The notes: generated from the sequence alone by a model not told the origin. A DNA stretch of 64,000 bases from Cryptomeria japonica (GCF_030272615.1 NC_081411.1:834074136-834138135); one strand, 5' to 3'; positions 36,427-48,447 are shown, counted from the stretch's first letter. Translations and numbers: made by a program.

Positions 36427-38287
36427 ATGCCGCCTAGAAGGATGAACCCCTGGAGGGTAGAGCAGATGATGAAGGATTTCAAGAATGAGATGAGGAAGAA
36501 AATCCAGAATGCATTGGCTGGTCTGCGAAGGAGCCCGGAGTCTGAGGATGAGTATGAAGAAGTTGGTGAAGAGCTTGAAGCAGAAGAGGCTGAAGGACCG
36601 GAAGATGAAAGAGGTGAAAGATTCGTGAGAGCAGTGGCACAAGCGAGTAAAGTTCATAAAGTGGAATTTTCAAACTTTTTCAGAATGCTAAACCCCGAGG
36701 ATCAGATTGATTGGATGAGAGAGTTGGGGGATTACTTTGAGTTTGAGGATGTCAAGGACCCACAGAGAGTCTAGTTGGCACCAAATAAGTTGAAAGGGAA
36801 TGTTGTCTTATGGTGGAAATAATTGCAGAAAGATAGAGTGGAGGATAGTAAAATGAAGATCACCCAGTGGAGACAGATGGTTGCAAGATTAAAGGCCAAG
36901 TTCATACTGGGGGACTATGAGTTGGAATTGTTCAAGAAGTTGCAGAACCTGAAACAGAGAAACATGACTATGAAAGAGTATACTGAGGAATTCTACAAGG
37001 TGATGATTAGATCTGGACATAGAGAGATGGATAGAGAAAAGGTGGCAAGGTACAGAAATGGACTTGCATTTAACATTCAGGATGAGATGAGTGTGTTGAG
37101 GGTTTCCACGGTTGAAGAAGCTTACTAGTATGCTTTGAAGGCTAAGGAGAAGGTGAGAAGAAGACAATTGAATAACCCTAGGGGGAAGAAGAGATTCAAG
37201 GGGCAGATGAGTACAAAGAAGAAGAATGTTGAAGAAGAATCAAAACCTAAATAGAGTAAAGAATCAGAACATAAAACATAAATAAAAGGCAGTGGCAGTA
37301 CTGAAAGATAATTTCCTGACAAATGTTTCAAGTGTGGAGAAACCAGACATAGATTCTATGAGTGTAAACAAGGAATGGAAAGAAGTTGTGTGGCAAATGA
37401 GGAACTGGAAGGAGAAGCTACCAGAACTGACTATACACTAGAGCAAGGAGAATCCCTTATGTTCAGAAGAGTCATGATGGAGTAGAGTAGTGAAGATATC
37501 AAATCTACTCAGAGAAAGAGTCTTTTCTAGAATATGTACAAATCAGGTGGTAAGTGTTGCAAGGTTATTGTGGATAGTTAAAGTACTGATAATTTGGTAT
37601 CTGAGGAGATGGTAGTGAAGCTTGGATTGAAGAGGCTTGAGCATCCTTGTCCTTACAAGGCAAGTTGGCTACAAGATGATCAAAAGTTAGAAGTAAAGGA
37701 GCAGTGTTTGGTGAATTTTGATATTGGTCCTTTTAGGGATGAGGTCTTATGTGATTTTGTATCTATGAGTGTTTGCCATGTCTTGTTGGGAAGACCTTGG
37801 TAGTTTGATAGAGAAGCTATTTATAATTGTAGAAGAAACCTAATCACTATTGAGAAAGATGGGCAGATTGAAGTTCACATTGACTTCTTTGAAGGAGAAA
37901 GAGAAAGAGGTGAATAATTTGAGTCTTGAGAAAAGTTGCAGTACTGAGAAACCAGTTGTAGAGGTTATACCAAAAGATGGCACGAGTCTACAAAAGGATC
38001 TGAGAGATAAGCCTGATGGACAGATAGAACTGGATGACAAAAAGCTTATGGTGGAAAACTGAATAAAGTCTTGTGGCAGAAATAAATTAGAGTTGCAGAA
38101 GAAAGAGAGTAGTAATCAGAGACAGTGTGTAGATTTGAAGCAAAGGAAGAGAAACAAAGGGATTCAGGGGTTAGAAAATCTAGTTGAGATCCCAGAGGAG
38201 CTAAAGCAAAGGTTTGCAGATAAGGAAGATGTTTGGACTAGAAATGAGCATGGGGTCTTTATCCCGAATCCTTTTCCATGTTCATGA
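36427..38287 (+). pseudogene. gag-protease polyprotein of element I, decayed
   Basis: From ATG 36427 (MPPRRMNPWRVEQMM) the protein has an acidic segment, then a gypsy gag (Retrotrans_gag) core with WMRELGDYFEFEDV and, after a stop, LKGNVVLWWK, and then EYTEEFYKVMIRSGH. A CCHC knuckle (CFKCGETRHRFYEC, about 37323-37364) follows, then a retropepsin-like domain (around 37560-37803) with VDS-STDNLVS and HVLLGRPW. Stops include TAG at 36772-36774, 37126-37128 and 37801-37803. The last follows LGRPW, where gypsy proteases normally have Gln. The protease Gly after DS is itself a stop. After the protease the frame ends in a charged tail (to 38287) without pol. Confidence 0.85.
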
Positions 38288-38326
38288 GTTGCCTCTCATA
38301 GAACATCTCATTCTACTTGGGGTGTC

Positions 38327-39133
38327 TGATGCAGGAGCATCCCCGATCTATGAGCAATCTTGCATTGACCAACAATATTTCCTTCTACTTTAGTTCTTGT
38401 TCAGTTAAGTGTGTAGTTTTATGTGTTCCTACTAGTAGGTGCCGGTCATTGCTTTCTTTTCATTGCAGATCCTATTTTTGGTCTCCAGGCTGGTTCATGT
38501 GCTTAATTACAAATTTTCAGTCCATTTGGATTCTTTTTTGGCTAGTTATCCCTCTCTGTTTGATTTTTTGGGGTTCCGAGATAGTTCTTGTGCTTACCGG
38601 TTGGGTTTCCTTCTTTTTCAGAGTGGTTTCTTGGCATGTGGATCTATTTGGGGTCTTGTCTGATGTTCTTTGGCTTGTGGCCGACCTTCCTGCTAATCCA
38701 CACTTCTTGGTTGTTATTTTTTGAAAGAATTTATTTCATTCTTAGGGCCGACCTAGTTACACGTTTCATTTTCCTGCATTGGTAAATGTAATCTTTTGTG
38801 GCCAACCTGGATATGTTCTAGAGGGTATATATAGGGTATTATGTAATCATTTGTAGGAGAGAATGAGTAGAAATAAGAATAAGGATTTAGATTCGTGATT
38901 AGTGGTTGATTCTAAGAGTCCCAGATGGATTGCATCTGGCTTGTAGCCTGCTTGTAACCGGTTGACTACCATATGTTCTATGATGATAACCAGTTGGTTG
39001 TTGGAGGCTCTAAGACAATAATATGATCTATTTTTGTAATCTTGCTATGTTTTCTTGTTGCTTTCGTTGTGTTACTCTTGCTGCATAAGCCGGTCAATTC
39101 TCTTTTGAGGGTTTACCAGTTATGGCTGCATCA
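38327..39133 (+). repeat. 3' LTR of element I
   Basis: Starts TGATGCAGGAGC and ends GGCTGCATCA, followed by the ATATT duplication. A short CTTGGGGTGTC tract precedes it, a poor polypurine tract. Confidence 0.9.
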
Positions 39134-39138
39134 ATATT

Positions 39139-40522
39139 TATTTTTACTTTCTTGTGAATGTAGTTTTTTCACCAAACATTAAAGTATTTGTTGACAAAAA
39201 AATATAACTTAAATAAAAGAAAAGATGATATACATTATTTATACAAATTGATGAGCTACAAAGGGTTTACAAAGTTATTTCAAGATAAATATTTTCTAGA
39301 ATAATTAAAATCCCTTAAGTTTCACAACCAAAGTTAATGTTCACTAAGATCTATATATACTTCCATTATAGTGATCTATATGAACATCAAATTATAGATG
39401 GACAAAAAATAAAGAAAAAGAAAAATACAAAGAAAATAAAAGTGAAACTAATTTTAGAGCACATGCACAAAAGACTATATGGCTCAACCAAATCAAGAAG
39501 TTATGATAAATCAAAATAATATTCGTAAATAAAAATAAGTACCTAATATTACACTTATTGAGCTCATTTCTCGCCAAGAATAATAAATGTCAAGAGAAAA
39601 CCCATGCTCTTGAGAAAGCAAGAGAAGAACAACGAAAAGTAAAACAAAAGGAAGATAACTTGGATTATGAATTTTAAAATAATTATTATCTAATGATTGA
39701 TGAGACTAATATAGTAGCATTCAAGAATTTACCAAAGTATCAATGTTCAATGATTTATAAAAATCACTATAGCAAATATTCATATATTAATATCTAGGTT
39801 AATTTTTTTTTTTTTTTTTCATTGCTTGCCTTAGCCCATTTGAGTACTCCTATATTTTTGTGTTTCTACATTCTATGTTTGTTTTACATATATTCATCAT
39901 TTCTCCAAGTTATTGGTTTTCACTTTACCTTCACTAAATTCTTATGTTTTATTTTCACAACCCTCATGGATTACTTAGTATTGTAAATCATTTATCCCAT
40001 GTCCATGTTGTGCATGTCTTTAACTTTCTTACATGTTATAATCCATAGGAATTAAATTTTTACAATCATGATTCTTAAATATTATTTATTGATTTCATAT
40101 TACTATATAATGCTTTTTGTTTCTCATTTGTTGATTCCATATTGCTAATCATGCTTGCTAACACTTGCTTATTGGTCTTTCTATAATGTCACTGACATTC
40201 ATGTCTCCCTTCATTAATAATTTATGATAACTAATATTAGAGATCCTAGATAGACTATTTTACATGAATTTGTCTTTAATTGTTCCATTATTTTTTCTTT
40301 TCATATTTTAGTTATTTTCTCAAGTTAAAAAACTAAAAATTGGATAATTGTAAAATATGTTAGAGTTTCAAAGTTTGTTGGGAAAATGGTGTCTTAACCT
40401 TCTATTTACATGAGGTTACTATTTATAGTAATTTTTTGGTTGAGCACAAAATGGTGCAAAATTGTCCTTGAAGCTTCTGGTTGGCTAGATGAGCATGCCG
40501 GTAAATTTTCATCACAAGATCA
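39139..40522. other. AT-rich intergenic DNA, nothing recognised
   Basis: Only short frames and homopolymer runs (T run near 39804-39820). No gene is supported. Confidence 0.5.
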
Positions 40523-41533
40523 TGTTGGCAAGTGACACTACATTGATGTCCAGTTGTTGTCATTGATGGAAACTAATGTGAGATATTCTATTTATAATTC
40601 ATAATTCATTCATACCAAAAGATTGATTGAGGTCTGGTAAGGTTCGGTGAGAAGAACAGGACATCCAACAGAGTGTACAATGTTTTGGTTGGCAGATCAT
40701 TTGTGTTGAGTATTTGGTGTTGTAGATCTCAAAGATGCATTGAGGTCATGTAATATGCCTTATTATAGGTTTGTGGCCTCCAGTGATGATTCTTGTGTAA
40801 ATTGGAAGATCCAGTAGATAGGTTTTCTAGTAGAACAATGTTCATTAGTAGTAACGTGTGAAGATTCATTGTGCAGATCTTGCGAATCGATTTTGGCGGT
40901 TGTTTGTATGTTCGAGATTTGTGAGCTGACATGTGGGAAGCATGTGGTCAATTTGTTTTGGTTTTCTTGATTGTCTTGGATCATATTAAGTCAACTTGGG
41001 TAGCACGTTTCATTTGTGTGTTATGCATTTTTGGGCCAACATGATGAAGATCTAAATTGGGGTTGCATATATATAAGACCGATTGATATGATCATTTTTG
41101 GTATCTGTGGTTGTGTGGGAAATGGTTTTGAGTGATTGTGCACAGTTTCACATGCACAAGTGAAATATTTGAGCTCTGGAATACAACAAAATATCAGAAC
41201 AAAGTAGTTATGAAGAGCAGAGTAAGATTATGTTTTTTTAGCTTAACCAGAACTTTATTTAGGCATTTGTTGATGCTTTTCAATAGTTCAAACCTTCTTG
41301 TATATTTTGTAATCATTTTGCAAGGTAGTGAGCCTTTTGGGTTATAGCTCTTTTTATAATTTGAGCAGTGAGCTCTAGGCAGTGTGCCTAAATGCATGTG
41401 CATTCCCCATTGTAATATTTACACTTACTTCAAATAGGGTATTATCTTATTGTGGGTAGGTTCCCACCGTGGTTTTTTCCTTAACCGGGTTTTCCATGTA
41501 TAAATCTAGTGTTATGGTGTTGTGTATGTTTTC
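40523..41533 (+). repeat. 5' LTR of element A, first part
   Basis: Starts TGTTGGCAAGTGACACTAC. It matches the 3' LTR (53247) until the latter is cut off, and includes GAGCAGTGAGCTCTAGGCAG and a CCCACCGTGGTTTTTTCC block. It is interrupted at 41533 by element C and resumes at about 48265. Confidence 0.85.
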
Positions 41534-43108
41534 TGATGTAGAGGAAGGGTGTGATAAATGAACCTTTGATATTTATAAGGGAAATACAAGGTTCAAACCC
41601 CTAGGCCTACTAGCACCCAAATATCTCAAACAGGTCAAATGCAAACCAATACTTCTCCAAATTATTAAAAAGGTATGGAATGTTTCTAATACCTCCAAAT
41701 AAGGTGTTTCAACTGGTTTTGTGGTCCTAATAACTTGTTTAAGTGCAAAACCCTCTTTTTAGCCTTCTAGGCCTAGTTGCCCAATTAGCCCTCCAACGAG
41801 GAAAATGAATTATTTTATCTCAAATTTTACAAACAACTAAACAAATATTTTAGATATTCAAACACCCACTTGGCTCTTATTTAACATATCAAAATATTGC
41901 ATATGGTTTTTTTGGAAAGTATATGTTGTCCTGCAACTATGCACTGTTTTTAGACTAAAAAAGTGGCAAATTTACAAAGGAAGTATATCATGTTTTAACT
42001 CCCTGGATCCTAAACTCTCAAAAGTCATCCAATATGGTTAAAATCTAAGGAAAATGCAATTATTTTAAAGGTTTAACCTTCTTAGATGCAAAATCCCAAA
42101 TTTAGCCTTCCTCAAACCCTTAAAAGTAGGAGTGGCAAATTTACAAAAGAAGTATATCATGTTTTAACTCCTTGGCTCCCAAACTCTCAATAGTCATCCA
42201 ATATGGTTCAAAACTAAGGAAAATGCAATTATTTTCAAGGTTTAAACTTCTTAAATGCAAAATCCCAAATTTAGCCTTCCTCAAACCCTTAAAAGTAGGC
42301 TTTCTCACATACCCCTCTTCCAAACACTATGCCATCCAAATGATGATGGATTAACCTTTCATATGACATGTATTAACACTATTAATGATAAAATATACCC
42401 CTCCTTAAGGCGGATTTGCTACTGCTGCTCCTTAGCAAGCATTTTCAGTGCACTTTTACTCATTGGCTCATGGTGATCACCCTCTTCTTCAACTTATCTT
42501 CACATACCCTATTATATTTCTATAATACATGTTAGAAAAATGTCATCCCATGAATTTCAGGCCTAGAGAATTCATGGAATGACTTCATTTATTGAAAACT
42601 ATCAACTATTAAGAAAATGGAAGCAAAATTGTGAGGACAGTTAGCCCAAACGTATAAAACTGAAACCAAGAATGAATTTTCAGTGCATAAAACAATGTAT
42701 CCATGGTTCCTACAAGTCCTCAAATCATTGGAGATCAACACCACCAATAAAAACCAAAATTATAATGCACCAAACATAAAAAATGGCAGAAAATAAAGTG
42801 TTTTACTGAATTTCTTGGTTCCTAGTTCGTACACCAGCATGATCTGCCGTACAAAGAATTACATCAACTATTTATAACTTCTCCCTAACTATATCAACCA
42901 CTTTAGATTGGTTACATTTCATGGTTAAGGCTTTTAACTCCTAAAAAATAATTTCCCCCCAAAACTACCTAGCCGTTGCATTTTAAATATTCAAATTTGT
43001 CAAATATACAAAATGACATAATTTGATAAAAAACTCTTAATTGCTGACACACAAGGTCATGAAATGATTTATTGAACTTTCCTAAACTCTTCTAGACTCT
43101 CTAAGCCA
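41534..43108 (-). repeat. Left LTR of element C
   Basis: Minus-strand ends TGGCTTAGAG and CTACATCA (1575 bp). It is about 168 bp longer than the right LTR because of a 169-bp tandem duplication (41963-42131 and 42132-42300). Confidence 0.8.
41963..42300. repeat. 169-bp tandem duplication inside the left LTR of C
   Basis: Both copies begin GTGGCAAATTTACAAA and run to CTTAAAAGTAGG. The right LTR of C (46643-48049) has a single copy, so the duplication arose after, or in only one, LTR. Confidence 0.9.
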
Positions 43109-43118
43109 TATTGTTGAA

Positions 43119-43970
43119 ATGTGGCGACTGATCAGCAAAGTACTGTACACTCCTTTAGGCAAGTGTTTCAATTTTAATGAGGTAGGTCATCAATCCTTTA
43201 GGTGTCCTAAGTGGGTTGAATCTGATAAAGGAAAAGAGAGAAGAGTGGGTTTGACACAAGAAGAAGAGAAGAAGGAATATGGTGGACCAGTGCTAGCATA
43301 TCCAGAGACAGAGGGAGAATTCCTTATGGTGAGACAAGGTGAGCAAATACAAGAACCAAAGGTGAACATTTTTCGAACATATTGTTTGAGAAAGAGTAAA
43401 TTATGTCAATTGATCATAGATTTTGGTTCACATAACAATTTGGTTTTAGTTGATATGGTGACTAAGTTGGGATTGACAATAGTAGATCATCCTAACCCTT
43501 ACAAGGCCACTTGGGTTGGTCAAGGGTTGAATATGGAGGTTAGAAAGAGATCTCTTGTTAATTTTTCAATTGGTCCCTATCATCATCATGTAATGTGTGA
43601 TATCATACCTATGAGTTGTGGACATATAATTTTGGGTAGACCATGGCAATGGGAAAGAAGAACTCTTCATGATGGTTACTTAAATGACTACATTGTGCAT
43701 AAGGGTGGACAAAGATATAAGTTACAACCTCTGGGTTACAGAAGTAATGACAAGATGGTGATATGTTTTGGAAGCAACATTCCATTGAACAAACAGGGTA
43801 GAGATGAGTATGACACTAGTTGGGGGAAGCAAACCCAAGCCAACAAAATGTTGGTTATGATAGAGCAGCAAATTAGTCCTAAAAGAGTAGCTGATTGGGA
43901 CTTAGAATATGTTCAAATAGGCACTATTAAGTGCCCATTTCAAGGTCAAATAAAGGGAGAACAAGTTTAG
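43119..43970 (+). pseudogene. Inverted gypsy zinc knuckle-protease fragment of element C (plus strand)
   Basis: An open frame of 283 residues is of gypsy gag-protease type. It contains the knuckle CFNFNEVGHQSFRC (second Cys replaced by Phe), acidic linker, and retropepsin-like IIDFGSHNNLVL, where DSG is DFG, then HIILGRPWQWERR. The first ~13 residues come from a non-homologous junction, so the ATG at 43119 is probably fortuitous. Its minus-strand twin (44884-45504) retains the normal DSG. No pol follows; the frame stops at 43968-43970. Confidence 0.8.
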
Positions 43971-44420
43971 GTGGTGCAGCAACCAACAAACCACTATGAA
44001 GAAACAAAATCAAATGGGGCAGCAAGGCAACAGTCTGATAAAAAAACAGGGTCAAATACATTTTGTTTTCATTCTAATACTTTTGGCAAAGTGAGTGCAG
44101 GTGATGGCAGGAAAGAGATCACATTGGGAGACCAACCAATAAGGAGGCATTGGCTAGTTGATGGAGGCAAACTCAAGCCAAACTCTTGGGACACGAATTT
44201 TTTCTTTTTGGGGGAGCATGGTGTAGGTGCATTTGGAAGACCAAAGGACTCGATGAAGCCATTAAAGACTTTTGAAGGTCTTAGGAGTGAAGAGCCAATC
44301 AATTATGATGTTTTAAGATCCATTATGGCCTTTAATGATGAAAATTATAATAAGTTTGTAATTTGTCCTAAAGGGCCTGGTAAGGACCTTAAGACCAACA
44401 AAAAGATGTAATAGGAATTT
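43971..44420 (+). pseudogene. 3' end of the inverted internal segment of element C
   Basis: A frame without ATG at its true start (43971-44411, 146 residues) ends in DLKTNKKM. Its last ~200 bp (44215-44420) have an inverted counterpart at 48051-48257, which abuts the right LTR. So this is the segment that normally precedes the 3' LTR of this family. It shows no known domain. Confidence 0.6.
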
Positions 44421-44713
44421 TGTTAGGGTTTCAAGCAGATCCGAAGCAAATATGAACTAACAATTATATGCAGATTTAAATACAAAAGATAAAGAAATAA
44501 AACAGGACATAGATAACACAGAGATTTAACGTGGTTCACCCAGAATGGGTTACGTCCACCATACACAGTCATCCAATCTTTCTTATTATCCAACAAAAAT
44601 AGTACATCAACCTTACAATGCCTTAAGCATCCCAGCTGCTTATAACATGCATTTTTAGGGCAACAAATAAAGTTGGCCTTTTTAGGGTTTTATTACAATG
44701 TCGGTTTTCATCA
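44421..44713 (-). repeat. Probable solo LTR of another family
   Basis: Plus-strand TGTTAGGG..TTTCATCA ends (about 293 bp). The minus strand carries CCCATTCTGGGTGAACCACG and AAATCTCTGTGTT, an LTR R-region style block. No target duplication is visible. It sits exactly at the end of the C internal segment, at the tip of the inverted repeat. Confidence 0.5.
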
Positions 44714-44883
44714 GACTGTTGCCTTGCTGCCCCATTTGATTTTGTTGCTTCATAGTGGTTTGTTGGTTGCTGCACCACCTGAACCTGTTCTCCCTTTATT
44801 TGACCTTGAAATGGGCACTTAATAGTGCCTATTTGAACATATTCTAAGTCCCAATCGGTTGCTCTTTTAGGACTGATTTGCTG

Positions 44884-45504
44884 CTATATCATAACCAACA
44901 TTTTGTTGGCTTGGGTTTGCTGCCCCCAACTAGTGTCATACTCATCTCTACCATGTTCGTTCAATGGAATGTTGCTTCCAAAACATATCACCATCTTGTC
45001 ATTACTTCTATAATCCAGAGGTTGTAACTTATATCTCTGTCCACCCTTATGCACAATGTAGTCATTTAAGTAACCATCATGAAGAGTTCTTCTTTCCCAT
45101 TGCCATGGTCTACCCAAAATTATATGTCCACAACTCATAGGTATGATATCACACATTACATGATGATGATAGGGACCAATTGAAAAATTAACAAGAGATC
45201 TCTTTCTAACCTCCATATTCAACCCTTGACCAACCCAAGTGGCCTTGTAAGGGTTAGGATGATCTACTATTGTCAATCCCAACTTAGTCACCATATCAAC
45301 TAAAACCAAATTGTTATGTGAACCAGAATCTATGATCAATTGACATAATTTACCCTTTCTCAAACAATATGTTCTGAAAATGTTCACCTTTGGTTCTTGT
45401 ATTTGCTCACCTTGTCTCACCATAAGGAATTCTCCCTCTGTCTCTGGATATGCTAGCATTGGTCCATCGTATTCCTTCTTCTCTTCTTCTTGTGTCAAAC
45501 CCAC
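44884..45504 (-). pseudogene. Gypsy-type protease region of element C (minus strand)
   Basis: A 206-residue frame contains IIDSGSHNNLVLVDMV (retropepsin DSG intact) and CGHIILGRPWQWERR. It continues upstream (to about 45590) into the zinc-knuckle region, broken by a stop or frame change. It corresponds to the internal region in the same orientation as the C LTRs and is the arm partner of 43119-43970. Confidence 0.8.
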
Positions 45505-45936
45505 TCTTCTCTCTTTTCCTTTATTAGATTCAACCCACTTAGGACACCTAAAGGATTGATGACCTACCTCATTAAAATTGAAACACTTGCCTTGAAAAGT
45601 TCCACTTCCTCTTCCTACTCCAAATCTTCCACCTCTATGGTTGTATCCTCCTCTTGGTTATGAAGTAGTCCCCTTGTCTTTATCCTTTTCTTCCCAAGTG
45701 TGATTTTTTCTTCCTCCTCTTCCTCTCATGAATCCACCTCCTCTACTGTTTCCTTGTCTTTCATTCTTCCTCTTCAATTTCTCTTCTGCTCTCACTGCAA
45801 ACTAAAAGCATTCTCCAAGGGTTCTTGGCATATTCAACCCTATCTCATCCTGAATATTGTACTTGAGGCCATTGATTTATCTAGCCACCTTCTCATCTTC
45901 ATCTTCTACTCCTCCCCTAATTCTCAGGGTGTGAAA

Positions 45937-46305
45937 TTATTCAGTATAGGACATTACATCTAAGTCCTTTTGTTTCAAGTTGTTTCTCCTCATCTTTATC
46001 TGGATTGCCAAGTCCGACGACAAAAATTGACTCCTCACCATGGTCTTCATCCTCTCCAAATCTATGATTTTATTCAATCCCATGTCCTCTCTCTCATTTT
46101 GAATACTTGTCCACCATGTAAGGGTTGTTCCCCTTAGCCTTGCTTTTGCCATTTTCACCTTCTTGTCTCCATCTACATCCTCTAGATCAAAATAGTTCTC
46201 AAGTGTCTCTATCCGACCAAGCACTTCTTCACTCTCCATCTTGCCTTGGTAGATTGGAAAATCAACTTGTGTCTTCATACCAGTACCTTGTACTTCCTTA
46301 ATCAA
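45937..46305 (-). pseudogene. Gypsy gag (Retrotrans_gag) of element C
   Basis: A 122-residue frame reads GRIETLENYFDLEDVDGDKK, then LRGTTLTWWTSIQ and MVRSQFLS, the gag core of Ty3/gypsy elements. It lies between the primer site (46629-46640) and the protease on the minus strand, as expected. Both ends are cut by frame disruption; upstream sequence (46310-46570) is rich in Glu/Arg codons on the minus strand. Confidence 0.8.
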
Positions 46306-46628
46306 TCTTATGAATCTCCTTTCTTCAGGGTCTTCTTCATCTCTATGTCTCCCATGTGCTTGCTCTTCTCCTTCATTGTTGTCTTCATGATTCTCTTCTC
46401 TTATAGGGTATCTTATTTATTTCTCTAAGGCTTCTATACTTCCTAACAATAGAAGTCTCTCCCTTATCATTTTTCTTTCTTCCCTTTCCTTGGTTGCCTC
46501 TAATTCTCTATTCTCTCTTTCCTTCTGTTCTAGGGTTGTTTTCAACTCTTCAATCTCTCTGGTCATTTGGTTCTTAGGTGCCATGTTATAATTTGTTGGT
46601 TTTACTCCTTAAATATATACTAAATGAA

Positions 46629-46640
46629 GCTATGATACCA
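46629..46640 (-). other. Primer-binding site of element C
   Basis: The minus strand reads TGGTATCATAGC, one mismatch from the usual initiator-tRNA-Met site, 2 bp from the LTR end at 46643. Confidence 0.7.
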
Positions 46641-46642
46641 CC

Positions 46643-48049
46643 TAATTTAGAGGAAGGGTTTGATAAATGAACCTTTGATATTTATAAGGGAAATACAAGG
46701 TTCAAACCCTTAAGCCTACTAGCACCCAAATGGCTCAAATAGGTCAAATACAAACCAATACTTCTCCAAATGATTCCAAAGGTATGGAATGTTTATACTA
46801 CCTCCAAATAAGGTTTTTCAATTGGTTTTGTGGTCCTAATAACTTGTTTAAGTGCAAAACCCTCTTTTTAGCCTTCTAGGCCTAGTTGCCCAATTAGCCC
46901 TCTAGTGAGGAAAATGAATTATTTTCTCTCAACTTTTATAAACAACTAAACAAATAAATTTGATATTAAGACACCCATTTGGATCTTATTTAACATATAA
47001 AAATATTGCATATGGTTATTTTGGAAAGTATATGCTATCCTGCAACTATGGACTATTTTTAGACCCCCAAAAGTGGCAAATTTACAAAGGAAGTATATCA
47101 TGTTTTAACTCCCTAGCTCCCAATCTCTCAAAAGTAATCCAATATGGTTGAAAACTAAGGAAAATTCAATTATTTTAAAGGTTTAACCTTCTTAGATGCA
47201 AAATCCCAAATTTAGCCTTCCTTAAACCCTTAAAAGTAGGCTTTCTCACATACCCCTCTTCTAAACACTATACCATCCAACTGATGATGGATTCACCTTT
47301 ATTATGACATGTATTAACACTTTAAATGATAAAATATACCCCTCCTTAAGGCAGATTTTCTACTGCTACTCCTTAGCAAGCAATTTTAATGCACTTTTAC
47401 TCATTGGCTCATGGTGATCACCCTCTTCTTCAACTTATCTGCACATACCTTGTTAGATTTATATAATAAATGTTATAAAATTTCATCCCATGAATTTTAG
47501 GCCTGGAGAATTGATGGAATGACTTCATTTATTGAAAACTATCAACTATTAAGAAAATGCAAGCAAAACTGTGTGGATAGTCAGCCCAAACGTATAAAAC
47601 TGAAACCAAGAATGAATTTTTAGTGCATAAAACAATGTATCCATGGTTCCTACAAGTCCTCAAAGCATTGGAGATCAACACCACCAATAAAAACCAAAAT
47701 TATAATGCACCAAACATCAAAAATGGCAGAAAATAAAGTGTTTTACTGAATTTCTTGGTTCCTAGTCCTTACACCAGCATGATCTATCATACAAAGCATT
47801 ACATCAACTATTTATAACTTCTCCCTAACTATATCAACCACTTTATATTGATTACATTTCATGGTTAAGGCTTTTAACTCCTAAAAACTAATTTCCCCCC
47901 AAAACTACCTAGTCGTTGCATTTTAAAATATTCAAATTTGTCAAATATACAAAATGACATAATTTGATAAAAAACTCTTAATTGCTGACACACAAGGTCA
48001 TGAAATGATTTATTGAACTTTCCTAAACTCTTCTAGACTCTCTAAGCCA
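46643..48049 (-). repeat. Right LTR of element C
   Basis: 1407 bp, TGGCTTAGAG at the minus-strand start. It is very similar to the left LTR apart from the 169-bp duplication. It is flanked on both sides by internal C sequence. Confidence 0.8.
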
Positions 48050-48264
48050 TAAATTCCTATTACATCTTTTTGTTGGCCCTAAGGTCCTTACCAGACCCTT
48101 TAGGACAAATTACAAACTTATTACAATTTTCATCATTAAAGGCCATAATGGACCTTAAAACATCATAATTGATTTGATCTTCACTCCTAAGACCTTCAAA
48201 AGTCTTTAATGGCTTCATTGAGTCCTTTGGTCTTCTAAATGCACCTGCACCATTTGCCTCATGT

Positions 48265-48379
48265 GTTTACATCTTTCTTTTGTTGATTTGCATTAGATGG
48301 TTGAAGAATCGGGTTAATAATGTTAAAGATTGTAGAACACTAATTCAATCCCCCCTCTCAGTGTTCTTTGATTCCAACA
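48265..48379 (+). repeat. 5' LTR of element A, remaining tail
   Basis: LTR sequence resumes after element C and ends CCCCCCTCTCAG...TTCCAACA, followed by AT and the primer site TGGTATCAGAGC (48382-48393). Confidence 0.75.
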
Positions 48380-48447
48380 ATTGGTATCAGAGCTTATTTC
48401 CTCAAAAGAAGCCTAACAAATTGAGGAATATCCGTGTAGGTGTTTTA

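Larger units (their letters stand above)
35412..39133 (+). mobile_element. Element I: short Ty3/gypsy-type LTR element, gag and protease only
   Basis: The 3722-bp element is flanked by a perfect 5-bp duplication ATATT (35407-35411 and 39134-39138). LTRs are 35412-36235 (824 bp) and 38327-39133 (807 bp), with ends TGATG..CATCA. A primer site TGGTATCAGAG starts at 36238. The 2.1-kb interior encodes a decayed gag-zinc knuckle-protease and nothing resembling reverse transcriptase, RNase H or integrase, so it must have relied on another element to move. The TSD and matching LTRs show that this short form itself transposed. Confidence 0.9.
43158..45591. repeat. 882-nt inverted repeat with 670-nt spacer
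   Basis: The left arm 43158-44039 and right arm 44710-45591 are equal in length and near-identical in reverse complement (only scattered single-base differences are visible). A transcript across both would form a long hairpin. Confidence 0.92.
41534..48257 (-). mobile_element. Element C: rearranged Ty3/gypsy-type element nested in the LTR of element A
   Basis: Two same-orientation (minus) LTRs, 41534-43108 and 46643-48049, enclose gag and protease sequence. A primer site (TGGTATCATAGC on the minus strand, 46629-46640) adjoins the right LTR. Two things depart from a normal element. The interior contains an 882-nt inverted repeat (43158-44039 against 44710-45591). Also, about 205 bp of internal 3' sequence (48051-48257) lies outside the right LTR, inverted relative to its counterpart at about 44215-44420. 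The locus therefore reads internal-LTR-internal on the minus strand plus an inverted copy. No reverse transcriptase or integrase is visible. Confidence 0.75.

Noticed and set aside
38317-38785. Plus-strand hydrophobic frames (135 and 65 residues) near 38.3-38.8 kb, also 35674-35871
   Set aside because: They lie in the paired LTRs of element I and are T-rich LTR sequence, not membrane proteins.
44069-44302. Minus-strand 77-residue frame
   Set aside because: Antisense to the C internal segment; no homology recognised.
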